Source: JAUZQZ01 sp964492105
GTDB taxonomy: Bacteria > Pseudomonadota > Zetaproteobacteria > Mariprofundales > Mariprofundaceae
Reading direction: 5' to 3'
Length of the DNA: 26,340 nt
Assembly (NCBI GenBank): GCA_964492105.1
Contig: CAZBJB010000016.1
Span: 1-26,340, forward strand
This document shows, in pieces, positions 14,438 through 23,231 of the stretch. The notes beneath the pieces were generated by a model. It did not search any database, was not told where the DNA came from, and was given only the letters and a program-made list of their open reading frames with translations. The first letter of the stretch is position 1, and every line of letters begins with the position of its first letter. A program made the position numbers and the translations under genes.

Positions 14438-17400
14438 ATGCGAAATCTGCGCAAGCAACTGATCGATACCCTGTCCGATGCAAGGAAAAGGCAACATCTT
14501 CCCATGCCTGTCCCGCGGCTGGCCGCCGTACTGGTTCACGATTTCGCCAGCCTGCTACTGGAAGCGCGAAAAAAACGTACCGTGATGCACTGGCGGCTAC
14601 TCAGCCATGAACACATGCACCGGCATGTTATCACCATTCGCTGCCCGGATCAGGCATTTTACCTTGATGCGATCAAAAGCTATTCCTCACGTCACAATAT
14701 CCAGCCACTTGAGCAGCAAACCATGATTGTGCGACTGGAATATCAACATGATGACGCTCCTGCCATTCATCCGTCCGACACGCACACAGGTGAGGCATTC
14801 ATGCTTATTGCCTTGCACATTTCCGCGACCGTGGTCCCCGACGGAAAGCGTCTGGCCAGTCACATGGCCTCTATATTGCGTGCAGTCACCCTTTCCGTGC
14901 ACGACTTTCCCGCCATGCGGACATCGCTGGCCTCTTGTGCCGTAAAACTTGAAACAGAGATACCTCATGCAGCAGGGCTATTGCGCTGGATGGATGAAGA
15001 CAGATATATCTTTCTGGGCATACAGTTCGGACAGAAACGGCTGGGCTTACTCAAGAACCGTCAGGTCACTGAACGTGTCGTCAAGGGGATGCAGCAGGAA
15101 ATCGCCTCCCTTTCCCCACCCGTGAGGCCCGGACTTGAATGGATTCATTTGCAGGCCAGCCAACATCATCTGTATATTATCACCAGTCTGGATGTGGTTC
15201 GCATTTGCTGGCGCGAAGGACAGCATTTGAATCACCTCATCCTGCTGGGATATTTTTCCCGCAGTGCCCGCCATGCTAATGCCAGCCGAGTTCCCCTGCT
15301 GGAACAAGACTGGCATGTCCTTCTTGCCCAACCCCTTCTGGCGCAATCCGCCTTTTACCGGCGTGAGATTCGCACGATCTTTGATCGTCTTCCCAAACCG
15401 TTGCTGCTTTCAGTGCCCGTACTGGAATTATTGACGCCGCTGAAAGCCATTGGCGACCTGACCGGACCTACGCAGACCTATACGGCGCTCTTCTCTCCCG
15501 AGCCGGGTAATGTCATGCTCCTGCTGGCGGCAATCCCCGCAGATCGCTTTGGACCCAATGTGTTGCGAGATATGCTTGAACACCTGCGGCGTATTGGCAT
15601 ACAGGAATATGCAAACCACTCCTTTGGAATCGGTAGTCACCGTCTGCTGCTGCTGGTCTGTAGTCACAAAACGGAACAACCCGAACTTCAAGCCATTGCA
15701 AGCGCTGTCCAGCGTTCAGTCATCTTCTGGAAGGATTTAGCCAAGACTCATGTGTTCGAACACGCCAAAACATTAAAGATTCCCGCCACGCTCGAAAAGC
15801 TGGAACGACTACCGACGCTGTATCAGAATCTCTTTCCCCCGGAGCAGTTCATCGGAGATATGCGAGCCTGTGAATGGGTGCGGGAACACAAACGTGTAAG
15901 GGTTCATGTCCGAAAGGCGGGAGATGGCGTGGACATCCGGATGTTCACTCAAAAGCCGCAGCCTCTTGGGAAGCTGGTAACCACCATCCAGGGGTTTGGG
16001 TTGACGGCCATGAAAGAAGCTGTGGTCGAATTCAAAGACAATGGCGACATCCTGTATCTGAGCAGTCTGCACTGCACATATCCGCGGGAATTACATCCCG
16101 AGGGAATCTGTCGCCTGACCCTGGCGCTGGATCGTGTACTCAATGGGGAAGCGGATGATGAAATCATCAATGCGCTGGTGTTGTCTGCGGGGCTGGATAT
16201 CCGGCAAGTGGCCATTATCGCTACGCTACGCAGTCATTTGGTACAACTGATGCCCGATGCCGCCCCCCTGCTGCTGACGAATATGTTGAACCGCCATCCA
16301 TCGGTAGCGGCCCATTTGTACCGAACGTTCGAAGCCCGGCACAAACCGGCCATGCCCGCGATCTATGAAGCGCAGGCGAGGATTGCCTTTGATCAAATGA
16401 TGAAATCAGTCAAGAGCCTGACGGACGACCGCTGGTTCCGGGCGCTGGCCGAACTGGTCGAGGCCAGCCTGCGTACCAATGCCTATGCACGCGAGCCTGA
16501 CGAACCGGTTGCTATAAAAATAGCTCCATCCAAGCTTAGTTATGCACTCAAACCCGTTCCATATCGGGAAATATTCGTTCACGGCGTGCATGTTGAAGGC
16601 GTACATTTGCGTGGTGGGCCGGTTTCTCGCGGTGGCCTGCGTTACTCTGACCGACCGGCTGATTTTCGCACCGAGGTACTGGAATTGATGGCGACCCAGA
16701 TCGTCAAAAACGGGCAAATCGTGCCGACTGGTGCCAAGGGAGGGTTTGTGATTCGCGGCGGTTGTGATGAAGCCTTCGTGCGAAGCCAATACCGCATCTT
16801 CGTACGTGCCCTGCTCGCGATCACGGACAATCTCGTACAAGGTGAAGCTGAGCCACCCGTCGGCATCCGCATCCATCCGGATGATGCGAATGATTCCTAC
16901 CTGGTCGTTGCCGCGGACAAGGGCACTGCGCGTTATTCTGATTGCGCTAACGCAGAAGCGCGATTAGCCGGATTCTGGCTGGATGATGCCTTTGCCAGTG
17001 GCGGCATGCATGGCTATGACCACAAGGCTGTTGGCATTACGGCGCGTGGCGCATGGGTATGCGCCGCACAGCACTTCGCCGCCATGGGCATGGACGCATA
17101 CAGGGACGCCATCACCGTGGTTGCCATTGGCGATATGGGTGGTGATGTATTCGGCAACGGTATGCTCATCAATCCCAATATTCTCTTGCTGGCGGCATTC
17201 AATCATAAACACATATTTCTCGACCCGTCGCCCGATACCGTCAGGGCCAGTGCCGAACGTAAACGCCTGTTTGGGCAAGGGTTGGGCTGGAATGCATATG
17301 ATCCCCGCGCCATCAGTGCCGGTGGCGGTGTGTTCGATCGCACGGCCAAGCGAATACCTGTTTCCCCCGAAATCCAGGCCATACTGGCTATCGAAGAGGA

Positions 17401-18982
17401 CGATTTATCTGGCGAGGCCCTGATTCAGGCTATCCTTACGTCGCCCGTGGACATGCTCTATAACGGCGGTATTGGCACCTATGTCAAGGCCAGTCACGAA
17501 CGTGATTCCGAGGTGCGTGATCCGGCCAACAACGCGGTGCGCGTCACCGACGATGCGTTGCGCTGCACGGTCGTTTGCGAGGGGGGCAACCTGGGATTCA
17601 CTCAAGCCGCCCGTCTGGAATATGCTGCTTCAGGGGGACGTATCAATACGGACGCTATCGATAATTCCGCTGGCGTGGATATGTCCGACCACGAAGTCAA
17701 TCTGAAAATTCTTTTTTCAAAGGCGAGCGGTCAGTCATTAACATTGCCTCGCCGTAACCGGATATTGCGTTCATTGACGGACACCATTACTGAACAATGC
17801 CTGGACGACAACCTGCAGCAGTCACGCGCTCTGATGCTGGCCGAACTGGAAGCAAAATACTACCCGCCTCGCATGCAACGTTTGCGTGATGTATTACTGG
17901 CCGAGGGGCGCATCGATCCACAAACCGATCCGGGTATAGGCGATAATACCACATTACATCTTCGGCCTCAGTTGTCCGTATTGCTGGGACACGAGAAAAA
18001 CCGCATCCATGAACGGCTGCTGGACTGCTGCTTTGTACAAAATGACTGTTTCCGAACCTCATTGTTGGAAACCTATTTCCCCGCATCCATCCGCAAACAC
18101 TTTTCCACCGCCATTGGAGCACATTCGCTGGCAACGGATATTATTCATACCATGGCGGCCAATCATACGATCAACTATTTTGGACTGGGTTCGGTACATC
18201 ATCTTGAAACCCTGATCGACCATACCACGGGGGAAATTGTTCTCGGTCTTTTGATGGCTGAATACATGCTGGATGGGGATGTCTTGCGCCAGGCTATCTG
18301 GCAAGAAGTGGAAGATGCGGACATCGCCTGCGCCATGCAACGCACCCTGCAGGAGTACATCATGCGTTTCGCCGAAGAGATGTTGCGCCTGTGCCCCGTC
18401 ATTATACTCACGCAAGCATGGATGAAACGACAACGATCAGGATTAAGGCGCTTCCGCCATTCGCTGGCTGCGCAGGGCATTGCCGGTATGGAAAACAGCC
18501 GTTTTCTGGCGCTGTTAAAAACAGCGGGACAGGCGGGTCTTAGTCCTGTTCACGCCGCACATCTGGCCAGCATGCCTGATTTGTCACAAACGGCCACATC
18601 CCTGCATCTCTCCTCCACACTGAACCAACCCCTGCTGCGCTGTCTCAAAGCCAATCAGGCCTGCCTGCATCTGCTGCCACTCCGTGAGACGGAATCACCC
18701 CTGCGCACTGCGGATTGGGGGGATCATGATACCCATGCCCTGCGTTGCGAATGGCTACACCGGCTGACCATATTCAAAAGCCAGGCCATTCGGCAGTTGC
18801 TGAACACCCGGCACCGGGATTTGCTACAGGCAGGGGAGGCGCTTTGGGTCAGGCATCGCCATTGGGAGAGTATTCAACGGTTACGCACCGAACTGGATGA
18901 AACCGATCTCAGCCGGATGAAACTCCTGTTGTTGCTGACCCGGATGGGATCACTGATTACGGAATCGGAAATGTCTGCGTAA
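14438..18982 (+). CDS. gdhB: NAD-specific glutamate dehydrogenase, large type
   Basis: This 1,514-residue member of the large bacterial NAD-GDH class (GDH-1500/1600) deaminates glutamate to 2-oxoglutarate, feeding the TCA cycle. The N-terminal half holds regulatory ACT-like domains. The catalytic part has RGGPVSRGGLRYSDRPADFR (about 725-744), then QIVPTGAKGGFV with the catalytic lysine (Lys767). Further landmarks are GDMGGDVFGNGM for the dinucleotide-binding region, DPRAISAGGGVFDR, VDMLYNGGIGTYVKAS and RLEYAASGGRINTDAIDNSAGVD. A long helical C-terminal domain follows. It is somewhat shorter than the usual 1,580-1,620 residues. The start ATG 14438 has no clear Shine-Dalgarno site. A TATAGA (14424-14429) lies so close that the message may be nearly leaderless. 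The gene symbol follows usage for this class. Confidence 0.93.
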   Translation: MRNLRKQLIDTLSDARKRQHLPMPVPRLAAVLVHDFASLLLEARKKRTVMHWRLLSHEHMHRHVITIRCPDQAFYLDAIKSYSSRHNIQPLEQQTMIVRLEYQHDDAPAIHPSDTHTGEAFMLIALHISATVVPDGKRLASHMASILRAVTLSVHDFPAMRTSLASCAVKLETEIPHAAGLLRWMDEDRYIFLGIQFGQKRLGLLKNRQVTERVVKGMQQEIASLSPPVRPGLEWIHLQASQHHLYIITSLDVVRICWREGQHLNHLILLGYFSRSARHANASRVPLLEQDWHVLLAQPLLAQSAFYRREIRTIFDRLPKPLLLSVPVLELLTPLKAIGDLTGPTQTYTALFSPEPGNVMLLLAAIPADRFGPNVLRDMLEHLRRIGIQEYANHSFGIGSHRLLLLVCSHKTEQPELQAIASAVQRSVIFWKDLAKTHVFEHAKTLKIPATLEKLERLPTLYQNLFPPEQFIGDMRACEWVREHKRVRVHVRKAGDGVDIRMFTQKPQPLGKLVTTIQGFGLTAMKEAVVEFKDNGDILYLSSLHCTYPRELHPEGICRLTLALDRVLNGEADDEIINALVLSAGLDIRQVAIIATLRSHLVQLMPDAAPLLLTNMLNRHPSVAAHLYRTFEARHKPAMPAIYEAQARIAFDQMMKSVKSLTDDRWFRALAELVEASLRTNAYAREPDEPVAIKIAPSKLSYALKPVPYREIFVHGVHVEGVHLRGGPVSRGGLRYSDRPADFRTEVLELMATQIVKNGQIVPTGAKGGFVIRGGCDEAFVRSQYRIFVRALLAITDNLVQGEAEPPVGIRIHPDDANDSYLVVAADKGTARYSDCANAEARLAGFWLDDAFASGGMHGYDHKAVGITARGAWVCAAQHFAAMGMDAYRDAITVVAIGDMGGDVFGNGMLINPNILLLAAFNHKHIFLDPSPDTVRASAERKRLFGQGLGWNAYDPRAISAGGGVFDRTAKRIPVSPEIQAILAIEEDDLSGEALIQAILTSPVDMLYNGGIGTYVKASHERDSEVRDPANNAVRVTDDALRCTVVCEGGNLGFTQAARLEYAASGGRINTDAIDNSAGVDMSDHEVNLKILFSKASGQSLTLPRRNRILRSLTDTITEQCLDDNLQQSRALMLAELEAKYYPPRMQRLRDVLLAEGRIDPQTDPGIGDNTTLHLRPQLSVLLGHEKNRIHERLLDCCFVQNDCFRTSLLETYFPASIRKHFSTAIGAHSLATDIIHTMAANHTINYFGLGSVHHLETLIDHTTGEIVLGLLMAEYMLDGDVLRQAIWQEVEDADIACAMQRTLQEYIMRFAEEMLRLCPVIILTQAWMKRQRSGLRRFRHSLAAQGIAGMENSRFLALLKTAGQAGLSPVHAAHLASMPDLSQTATSLHLSSTLNQPLLRCLKANQACLHLLPLRETESPLRTADWGDHDTHALRCEWLHRLTIFKSQAIRQLLNTRHRDLLQAGEALWVRHRHWESIQRLRTELDETDLSRMKLLLLLTRMGSLITESEMSA

Positions 18983-18997
18983 ATTGGCCTGCCCTTC

Positions 18998-19030
18998 GAG
19001 CCTCTTGCAAAACTCTGGGAGGAAAATCGC
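18998..19030 (+). mobile_element. Solo end of MITE family 1
   Basis: GAGCCTCTTGCAAAACTC (18998-19015) is followed by TGGGAGGAAAATCGCC, which resembles the right end of the intact MITE read inwards (TGGAGGGATGATCGGC). It lies 15 bases after the glutamate dehydrogenase stop. No opposite end is found downstream, so it is a fragment or a remnant of a larger element. Confidence 0.6.
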
Positions 19031-19193
19031 CGCTTATGAGTTTGTCGAGTAGACCGGATTCTCTGATTGCATGGCTCGTGTTTGTTTTCTCTGGCTGGTT
19101 TCCCGTCAGTGCCACAATATCCTTACCATACTGCCATTGTCTCCAGGCCCCTCACGGAATCGTGCTGGCGCTATTCACGCACACGGATCCTCA

Positions 19194-19619
19194 ATGCCGA
19201 ACGACATCAATGGCGAACTGGTCAATATGTACCGTGTTGTACAGCATCATCTTGAAGAGTGTGTAAGGCAGTTTAAATGGGCATTAACCAGCCGTAAAAT
19301 ATTCGAGTGGGAGCAAATGAAACTCCCGGAAACGCTGACAGGTATCCAGCGGACTGCACGGTTTTTCTACCTTCAAAAAAACTGCTTCGGAGGTAAGGTC
19401 GACGGGCAGCATTTTGGCTATGCAACGACGGCCGGTCCAAAGTTCAACCTGATGCGGATTGAGGAGGATTTATCAACAGTGCACATCCGGCTGGCCGGCG
19501 CGTATATCGAGCGCCTGCCCTGGGATAAATGCATCGCTAAGTACGATCGCAAGCACACGCTCCAACGCGCCGGCAATAGCAAAAAGACAGGCGAACTACT
19601 TATCTATAATTGGAGTTGA
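19194..19619 (+). pseudogene. DNA adenine methylase (Dam/D12 class) with internal deletion
   Basis: From about 19200 the frame follows phage-type N6-adenine methylases: NDINGELVNMYRVVQHHLEE, then QFKWALTSRKIFEWEQM, IQRTARFFYLQKNCFGGKV and FNLMRIEEDLSTVHIRLAG, ending IERLPWDKCIAKYDRKHT. In intact relatives this leads straight into the catalytic DPPY motif. Here it jumps to QRAGNSKKTGELLIYNW, which resembles the usual C-terminal end (…GELLI.N). The catalytic motif and roughly the last third are therefore lost by an in-frame deletion. The N-terminal SAM-binding part is missing too. This is an inactive relic, probably from a prophage. Confidence 0.7.
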
Positions 19620-19667
19620 AAAGCCGTTTACACCCTGGTTGAATGCCCGCATCGTCATTTTTCTGAT

Positions 19668-19704
19668 ACATAAAACCAAGTGTCGTAGTGCATAAAACCA
19701 TGTG
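19668..19704 (+). repeat. Tandem-like pair of 14-bp direct repeats
   Basis: CATAAAACCAAGTG and CATAAAACCATGTG occur 23 bases apart, differing at one position. There are only two units, so nothing can be said about function. Confidence 0.35.
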
Positions 19705-19753
19705 CCGCGTTACACTGAGTAGCGACTCACCCCGCTTCGCGGCGCCCAATCCA

Positions 19754-19800
19754 AGAGTAACAAAATCAAGCACCTACGATTTTGTTACCCAAGAGTTACA
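19754..19800. repeat. Perfect 11-bp inverted repeat inside near-perfect direct repeats
   Basis: GTAACAAAATC (19757-19767) and GATTTTGTTAC (19778-19788) form a perfect stem with a 10-base loop. The flanking sequence CCAAGAGTAAC before and CCAAGAGTTAC after (one mismatch) overlaps the stem. The stem has no T-run beyond it. It could be a short inserted element, or a protein-binding palindrome; no gene lies in 19620-19903. Confidence 0.45.
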
Positions 19801-19903
19801 AACGGTGAAACTTCAATACACAAATACTTGCACCATAAATATTCATGGGGTGGCCGAATATTTACCAAAAGATTGACGTAACGCATTTGAATATAGGGAA
19901 AAC

Positions 19904-19979
<76 letters not shown>

Positions 19980-20105
19980 GTGTACCATATCCGCAAGGGA
20001 GGCTGGATTATTCTGTCAATACTCACCGGATGCAAGCGGTTTTATATTTGCATGATCCATCCAGTGGCATATCATCACGGGAAATGCACGGACTGGAGGC
20101 GTCGT

Positions 20106-20660
20106 ATGATCCGGGTACTGGTCTGCTTTACAACGGGTGTTGAAGAGATTGAATTGATCGCTGTGGTGGACATTTTGCGGCGGGAAGATGTTGGGGTCGT
20201 GATGGCCAGCCCGGACGGGAAATCCGTAACGGGCCGATCGAACATCACGATTGAGGCAAATGCGGCCTTGCCGGATGTCATGAACGAAGATTGGGACATG
20301 GTCGTACTTCCGGGCGGACTGCCCAATGCCCATCTGTTGCGCGACGATGCCAACGTAAAGATTGTGGTGGAACGGTTGCGCAATGCGCGCAAGTCCGTCG
20401 CCGCGATATGCGCCGCACCTGCGGTATTGGCAGCTTACGGGATTACCGCAGGGAAACGGGTAACATCATACCCCTCCTGTCAGGAAGAGATGCAAGCATT
20501 GGATCCATCCTCGGTTTATGTCAATGAAAGTGTCGTCGAGGATGATTTCCTGACCACAAGCCGTGGCCCCGGAACCGCCATTGCGTTTGCGCTTCGCCTT
20601 GTTGCCAAACTTTGTGGCGAGGATCAATCGAAAGCAATTCGGCAGTCTATCGTGGCTTGA
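20106..20660 (+). CDS. DJ-1/PfpI (YajL/ThiJ-like) family protein
   Basis: This 184-residue protein has the DJ-1 fold: VLVCFTTGVEEIELIAVVDI at the start with Glu16 at the usual acidic position, a VVLPGG strand, and the nucleophile elbow AAICAAPAVLA with Cys102. VTSYPSCQEE and FLTTSRGPGTAIAFAL complete the pattern. Relatives act as chaperones, glyoxalase- or deglycase-like enzymes of contested activity, so the substrate is unknown. GGAGG lies 6 bases before ATG 20106, fixing the start; the frame extends further upstream, across tRNA-Phe, without meaning. It is a single gene, with 417 bases to the next. Confidence 0.9.
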   Translation: MIRVLVCFTTGVEEIELIAVVDILRREDVGVVMASPDGKSVTGRSNITIEANAALPDVMNEDWDMVVLPGGLPNAHLLRDDANVKIVVERLRNARKSVAAICAAPAVLAAYGITAGKRVTSYPSCQEEMQALDPSSVYVNESVVEDDFLTTSRGPGTAIAFALRLVAKLCGEDQSKAIRQSIVA

Positions 20661-20979
20661 TCGTAACGATTCAGGAGCCCTGGATTTTGTTCCCTGACAA
20701 GACGGCGAGAAGCGCGGGATCCGTAGCATATGTATTTATGTGAAGATTCGAGCATCCGATCCAACGCAGATAGATGGTCGGCGGGCGGGCTCATGCTTCC
20801 GGACGGGCCATATCCCTGCGTTGCGCCTTGTTCTGACCCATCCTGAAGCATACTTTGTTAAAGGGCAGAGCTAGTGATTACATTCCCGGTTTACGACCGG
20901 ATTACGTTGTGGCGGATGCGAATATGCGAAATATACAGGCGGTACGGGTACGCATGGCAACGTCGGATATTGGGTTTAA
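20661..20979. other. Intergenic region before the cobalamin operon
   Basis: No frame in this stretch resembles a known protein. It ends with a copy of the 21-bp repeat family (20959-20979, 17 of 21 matching the copy at 12424) that directly touches the hairpin element starting at 20980. I looked for a cobalamin riboswitch (B12 box) here and see none. Confidence 0.45.
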
Positions 20980-21068
20980 GGGCTTGTAACGAAATAAACT
21001 GTACTATATTACGCAGGGTATGGGCAAAAAGACAAGTAGGCTTGTAAAGGTTATCTCGTCACAAGCCC
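20980..21068. mobile_element. 89-bp hairpin element, family 2, directly upstream of cobU
   Basis: The ends GGGCTTGTAACGAAATAA and (reverse-complemented) GGGCTTGTGACGAGATAA form an inverted repeat (17 of 20 with the next two bases), so the whole element can fold on itself. About 58 bases are nearly identical to 9281-9340. TA flanks the right end (21069-21070) and TA occurs at 20977-20978, hinting at a TA target, but this is not firm. It ends two bases before the cobU ribosome binding site. Confidence 0.7.
20984..21010 (+). promoter_or_regulatory. Possible promoter inside the hairpin element
   Basis: TTGTAA (20984-20989) and TATATT (21005-21010) match the -35 and -10 boxes at 4 and 5 of 6 positions, but the spacing is 15 bases, shorter than ideal. 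If used, it would drive the cobalamin operon from within the element. Confidence 0.25.
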
Positions 21069-21080
21069 TAGGGAGGCATG

Positions 21081-21623
21081 ATGTCCGTGACGTTCATCCT
21101 GGGCGGAGCCCGTAGCGGCAAGTCGAAACGAGCGGAGGCATTGGCGCGCGGTTCGGGCATGCCCGTTATCTATGTGGCGACATCCCCGGACATGAAAGAG
21201 GATGCGGCATGGCAACAGCGCATCAAAACGCATCGTTTGCATCGTCCGCAACACTGGAAAACGATTGAAGAGCCATTGGCATTGCTTGACATTCTGCGAG
21301 ATGAAGAACACGAAGGAAGCCTGTTACTGGTGGATTGCCTGACCCTGTGGTTATCGAACCTGTTATGTGCGGGAAAGCATATTGAGACAGAAACGGTACA
21401 CGTGTGCGCGGCTCTGGCGCAACGTACGGATCCCGTTATCCTGGTATCGAATGAGGTGGGCATGGGACTGGTGCCTGAAACAGAGTTGGGCCGCGCGTTT
21501 CGCGATGCACAGGGTCGCTTAAATCAGGCTGTAGCCACGGTGGCCGATCGGGTGGAGTTTATTGCGGCGGGCCTTCCACTACACTTAAAACTAAAAGGAG
21601 AAGTACATTGTCCGTCAAAGTAA
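21081..21623 (+). CDS. cobU: Bifunctional adenosylcobinamide kinase/guanylyltransferase
   Basis: This 180-residue enzyme phosphorylates adenosylcobinamide and then activates it with GTP to adenosyl-GDP-cobinamide. The P-loop GGARSGKSKRAE (8-19) is followed by YVATSPD. A THRLHRPQHW segment holds a histidine (His51) at the position that is guanylylated in the characterised Salmonella enzyme. LLVDCLTLWLSNLL, VSNEVGMGLVPE and FRDAQGRLNQAVA complete the family pattern. GGGAGG (21071-21076) lies 4 bases before ATG 21081 and only 1 before ATG 21078, so 21081 is preferred. It is first gene of the operon and overlaps cobT. Confidence 0.94.
   Translation: MSVTFILGGARSGKSKRAEALARGSGMPVIYVATSPDMKEDAAWQQRIKTHRLHRPQHWKTIEEPLALLDILRDEEHEGSLLLVDCLTLWLSNLLCAGKHIETETVHVCAALAQRTDPVILVSNEVGMGLVPETELGRAFRDAQGRLNQAVATVADRVEFIAAGLPLHLKLKGEVHCPSK
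21595..21600 (+). promoter_or_regulatory. Ribosome binding site that selects the TTG start of cobT
   Basis: AAGGAG lies 7 bases before TTG 21608, within the cobU 3' end. The alternative ATG 21623 (in TAATG with the cobU stop) is 22 bases away from it, so the TTG start is favoured. Confidence 0.6.
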
Positions 21624-22636
21624 TGAATGTGGATATCGAACGGGCGGCGCGGACGCATCAGGCCCGGCTGACAAAACCGCGAGGTGCATTAGGAAAACTG
21701 GAAAACATCGCCTGCTGGTTTGCCACCCGTCAGGGCAAAATTTTACCGGATACCCTAGAACCGCATATCACTGTGTTTGCCGCTGATCATGGAGTGACGG
21801 ATGAAGAAGTCTCCGCTTACCCATCCGTGGTGACGGGCGAAATGGTCAAAAACTTTGCACACGGTGGCGCCGCTATCAATGTGTTGTCGCGCCAGTCGGG
21901 GGCGTCTCTCGCTGTCGTCGATGTCGGCGTTATTTCCGATCTCTCGAAGTTGCATGGCATCGTGCATGCCAGGGTCAGGGCGGGTACGGCCAACTTGTTA
22001 AGGAGGCCGGCCATGAGCGAAGCCGAATGTATAGCTGCTATCAACGTGGGACGGGAACAGGCCAGATCGGCTATCCGTGCGGGCGCCAACCTGTTGATCG
22101 CCGGTGACATGGGCATCGGCAACACGACGGCTTCGGCCTGCATCATCTGCAGACTGGCGGATGCATCGCCTGAAGACGTGGTCGGCTTCGGCACGGGTAT
22201 CAATGACACAGGACGTCAATTGAAAGTGAGTGTAGTAACACAAGCGCTGGAGCGTATAGCCGGAATGCATGATACGCAGGTTTTGCAGCAGGTGGGCGGA
22301 TTGGAGATCGCGGCCATGACAGGCTTCTACCTGCAAGCTGCGGAATGTGGCAGACCGGTGATACTTGACGGCTTTATTGCCGCGGCTTCCGCACTTGCGG
22401 CACGGGTGCTTGAACCGGCAGTCGTCAACTGGATGCTGGCCAGCCACGTCTCGCGGGAACGTGGACATGCGTTGGCGCTGAATGTGCTGGGACTTTCCGC
22501 CCTGATTGACTTTGAGATGCGGCTCGGTGAGGGGTCAGGCGCGGCGTTGATTGTACCGCTGTTGCAATCGGCTATCGCCCTGCATAACGGGATGGCCACG
22601 TTTGAAAGTGCTGGTGTAACGGCCAGGGATGGATAA
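21608..22636 (+). CDS. cobT: Nicotinate-nucleotide--dimethylbenzimidazole phosphoribosyltransferase
   Basis: This 342-residue enzyme makes alpha-ribazole phosphate from nicotinate mononucleotide and 5,6-dimethylbenzimidazole (or another base), the lower-ligand nucleotide. The start LTKPRGALGKLENIACW is typical. FAADHGVTDEEVSAYP, NFAHGGAAINVLSR, IAGDMGIGNTTASA, FGTGIND and GGLEIAAMTGF follow. The catalytic glutamate is Glu308 in RLGEGSGAAL (Glu317 in Salmonella). It starts at TTG inside the cobU end and overlaps the next gene by 8 bases, so translation is coupled. Confidence 0.95.
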   Translation: MSVKVMNVDIERAARTHQARLTKPRGALGKLENIACWFATRQGKILPDTLEPHITVFAADHGVTDEEVSAYPSVVTGEMVKNFAHGGAAINVLSRQSGASLAVVDVGVISDLSKLHGIVHARVRAGTANLLRRPAMSEAECIAAINVGREQARSAIRAGANLLIAGDMGIGNTTASACIICRLADASPEDVVGFGTGINDTGRQLKVSVVTQALERIAGMHDTQVLQQVGGLEIAAMTGFYLQAAECGRPVILDGFIAAASALAARVLEPAVVNWMLASHVSRERGHALALNVLGLSALIDFEMRLGEGSGAALIVPLLQSAIALHNGMATFESAGVTARDG

Positions 22637-23231
22637 ACCGGTCATTATTGACCTGTTGCGTCACGGCGAAGTGGAAGCGGCGGACTGGGCTTTTCGCGGC
22701 AGCACCGATATTCCGCTCTCCGGACAGGGGTGGGATCAAATGCGCGCCGTGGCGGCATTACTTGACCCTCCAGAACAGATTGCCACATCTCCATTGCAAC
22801 GTTGTCGGTTATTCGCCCGTGCGCTAGCCGCGGATATGCAAACTGAGCTGATCTTGCTCAATGGCATGCGCGAAATGGATTTCGGGGCATGGGAGAATCG
22901 CGGCTTTGACGATCTGGAGGCGGAATACGGAGCGTTGCTGCATCAGTTCCGGCAATCGCCGGTTGGTGTCCAGGCACCCGACGGAGAGCGGTTTGATGCA
23001 TTTAGTCAGCGTGTCATGGACTGTTGGCAGGCATGGCTGGATTCGGGAGCGGGCCATCGCCGACTGCTGGTTGCGCATGGTGGCGTCATTCGCGTGTTGC
23101 TGGCGCATCTCCTTGATATGCCCATGGCTGCATTGTGGCGACTACATTTACCCTATGCGTCATGGAGCCGGATTTCATTACTTGACGGACATCAACCCAG
23201 GTTGTTGTTCCTGAACAGGGCCACTACATGA
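22629..23231 (+). CDS. cobC: Histidine phosphatase, probably alpha-ribazole phosphatase
   Basis: This 200-residue phosphoglycerate mutase-like protein has the RHG motif in IDLLRHGEVEA (catalytic His12), TSPLQRCRLFA, MREMDFGAWEN and LLVAHGGVIRVLLAH. Its place between cobT and cobS in an overlapping operon argues for removal of the phosphate from alpha-ribazole phosphate or from adenosylcobalamin phosphate. It overlaps cobT by 8 bases and cobS by 4. A close paralogue lies at 11582-12172, outside the operon; the operon context makes this copy the better cobC. Length is normal for the family. Confidence 0.85.
   Translation: MDKPVIIDLLRHGEVEAADWAFRGSTDIPLSGQGWDQMRAVAALLDPPEQIATSPLQRCRLFARALAADMQTELILLNGMREMDFGAWENRGFDDLEAEYGALLHQFRQSPVGVQAPDGERFDAFSQRVMDCWQAWLDSGAGHRRLLVAHGGVIRVLLAHLLDMPMAALWRLHLPYASWSRISLLDGHQPRLLFLNRATT

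Noticed and set aside
16406..16876. A 156-codon minus-strand frame inside the glutamate dehydrogenase gene.
   Set aside because: It is the reverse-strand shadow of a clearly coding, motif-rich region.
20661..21080. A cobalamin riboswitch upstream of cobU.
   Set aside because: No B12-box-like sequence or matching stem was seen; the space is filled by a repeat and a hairpin element.
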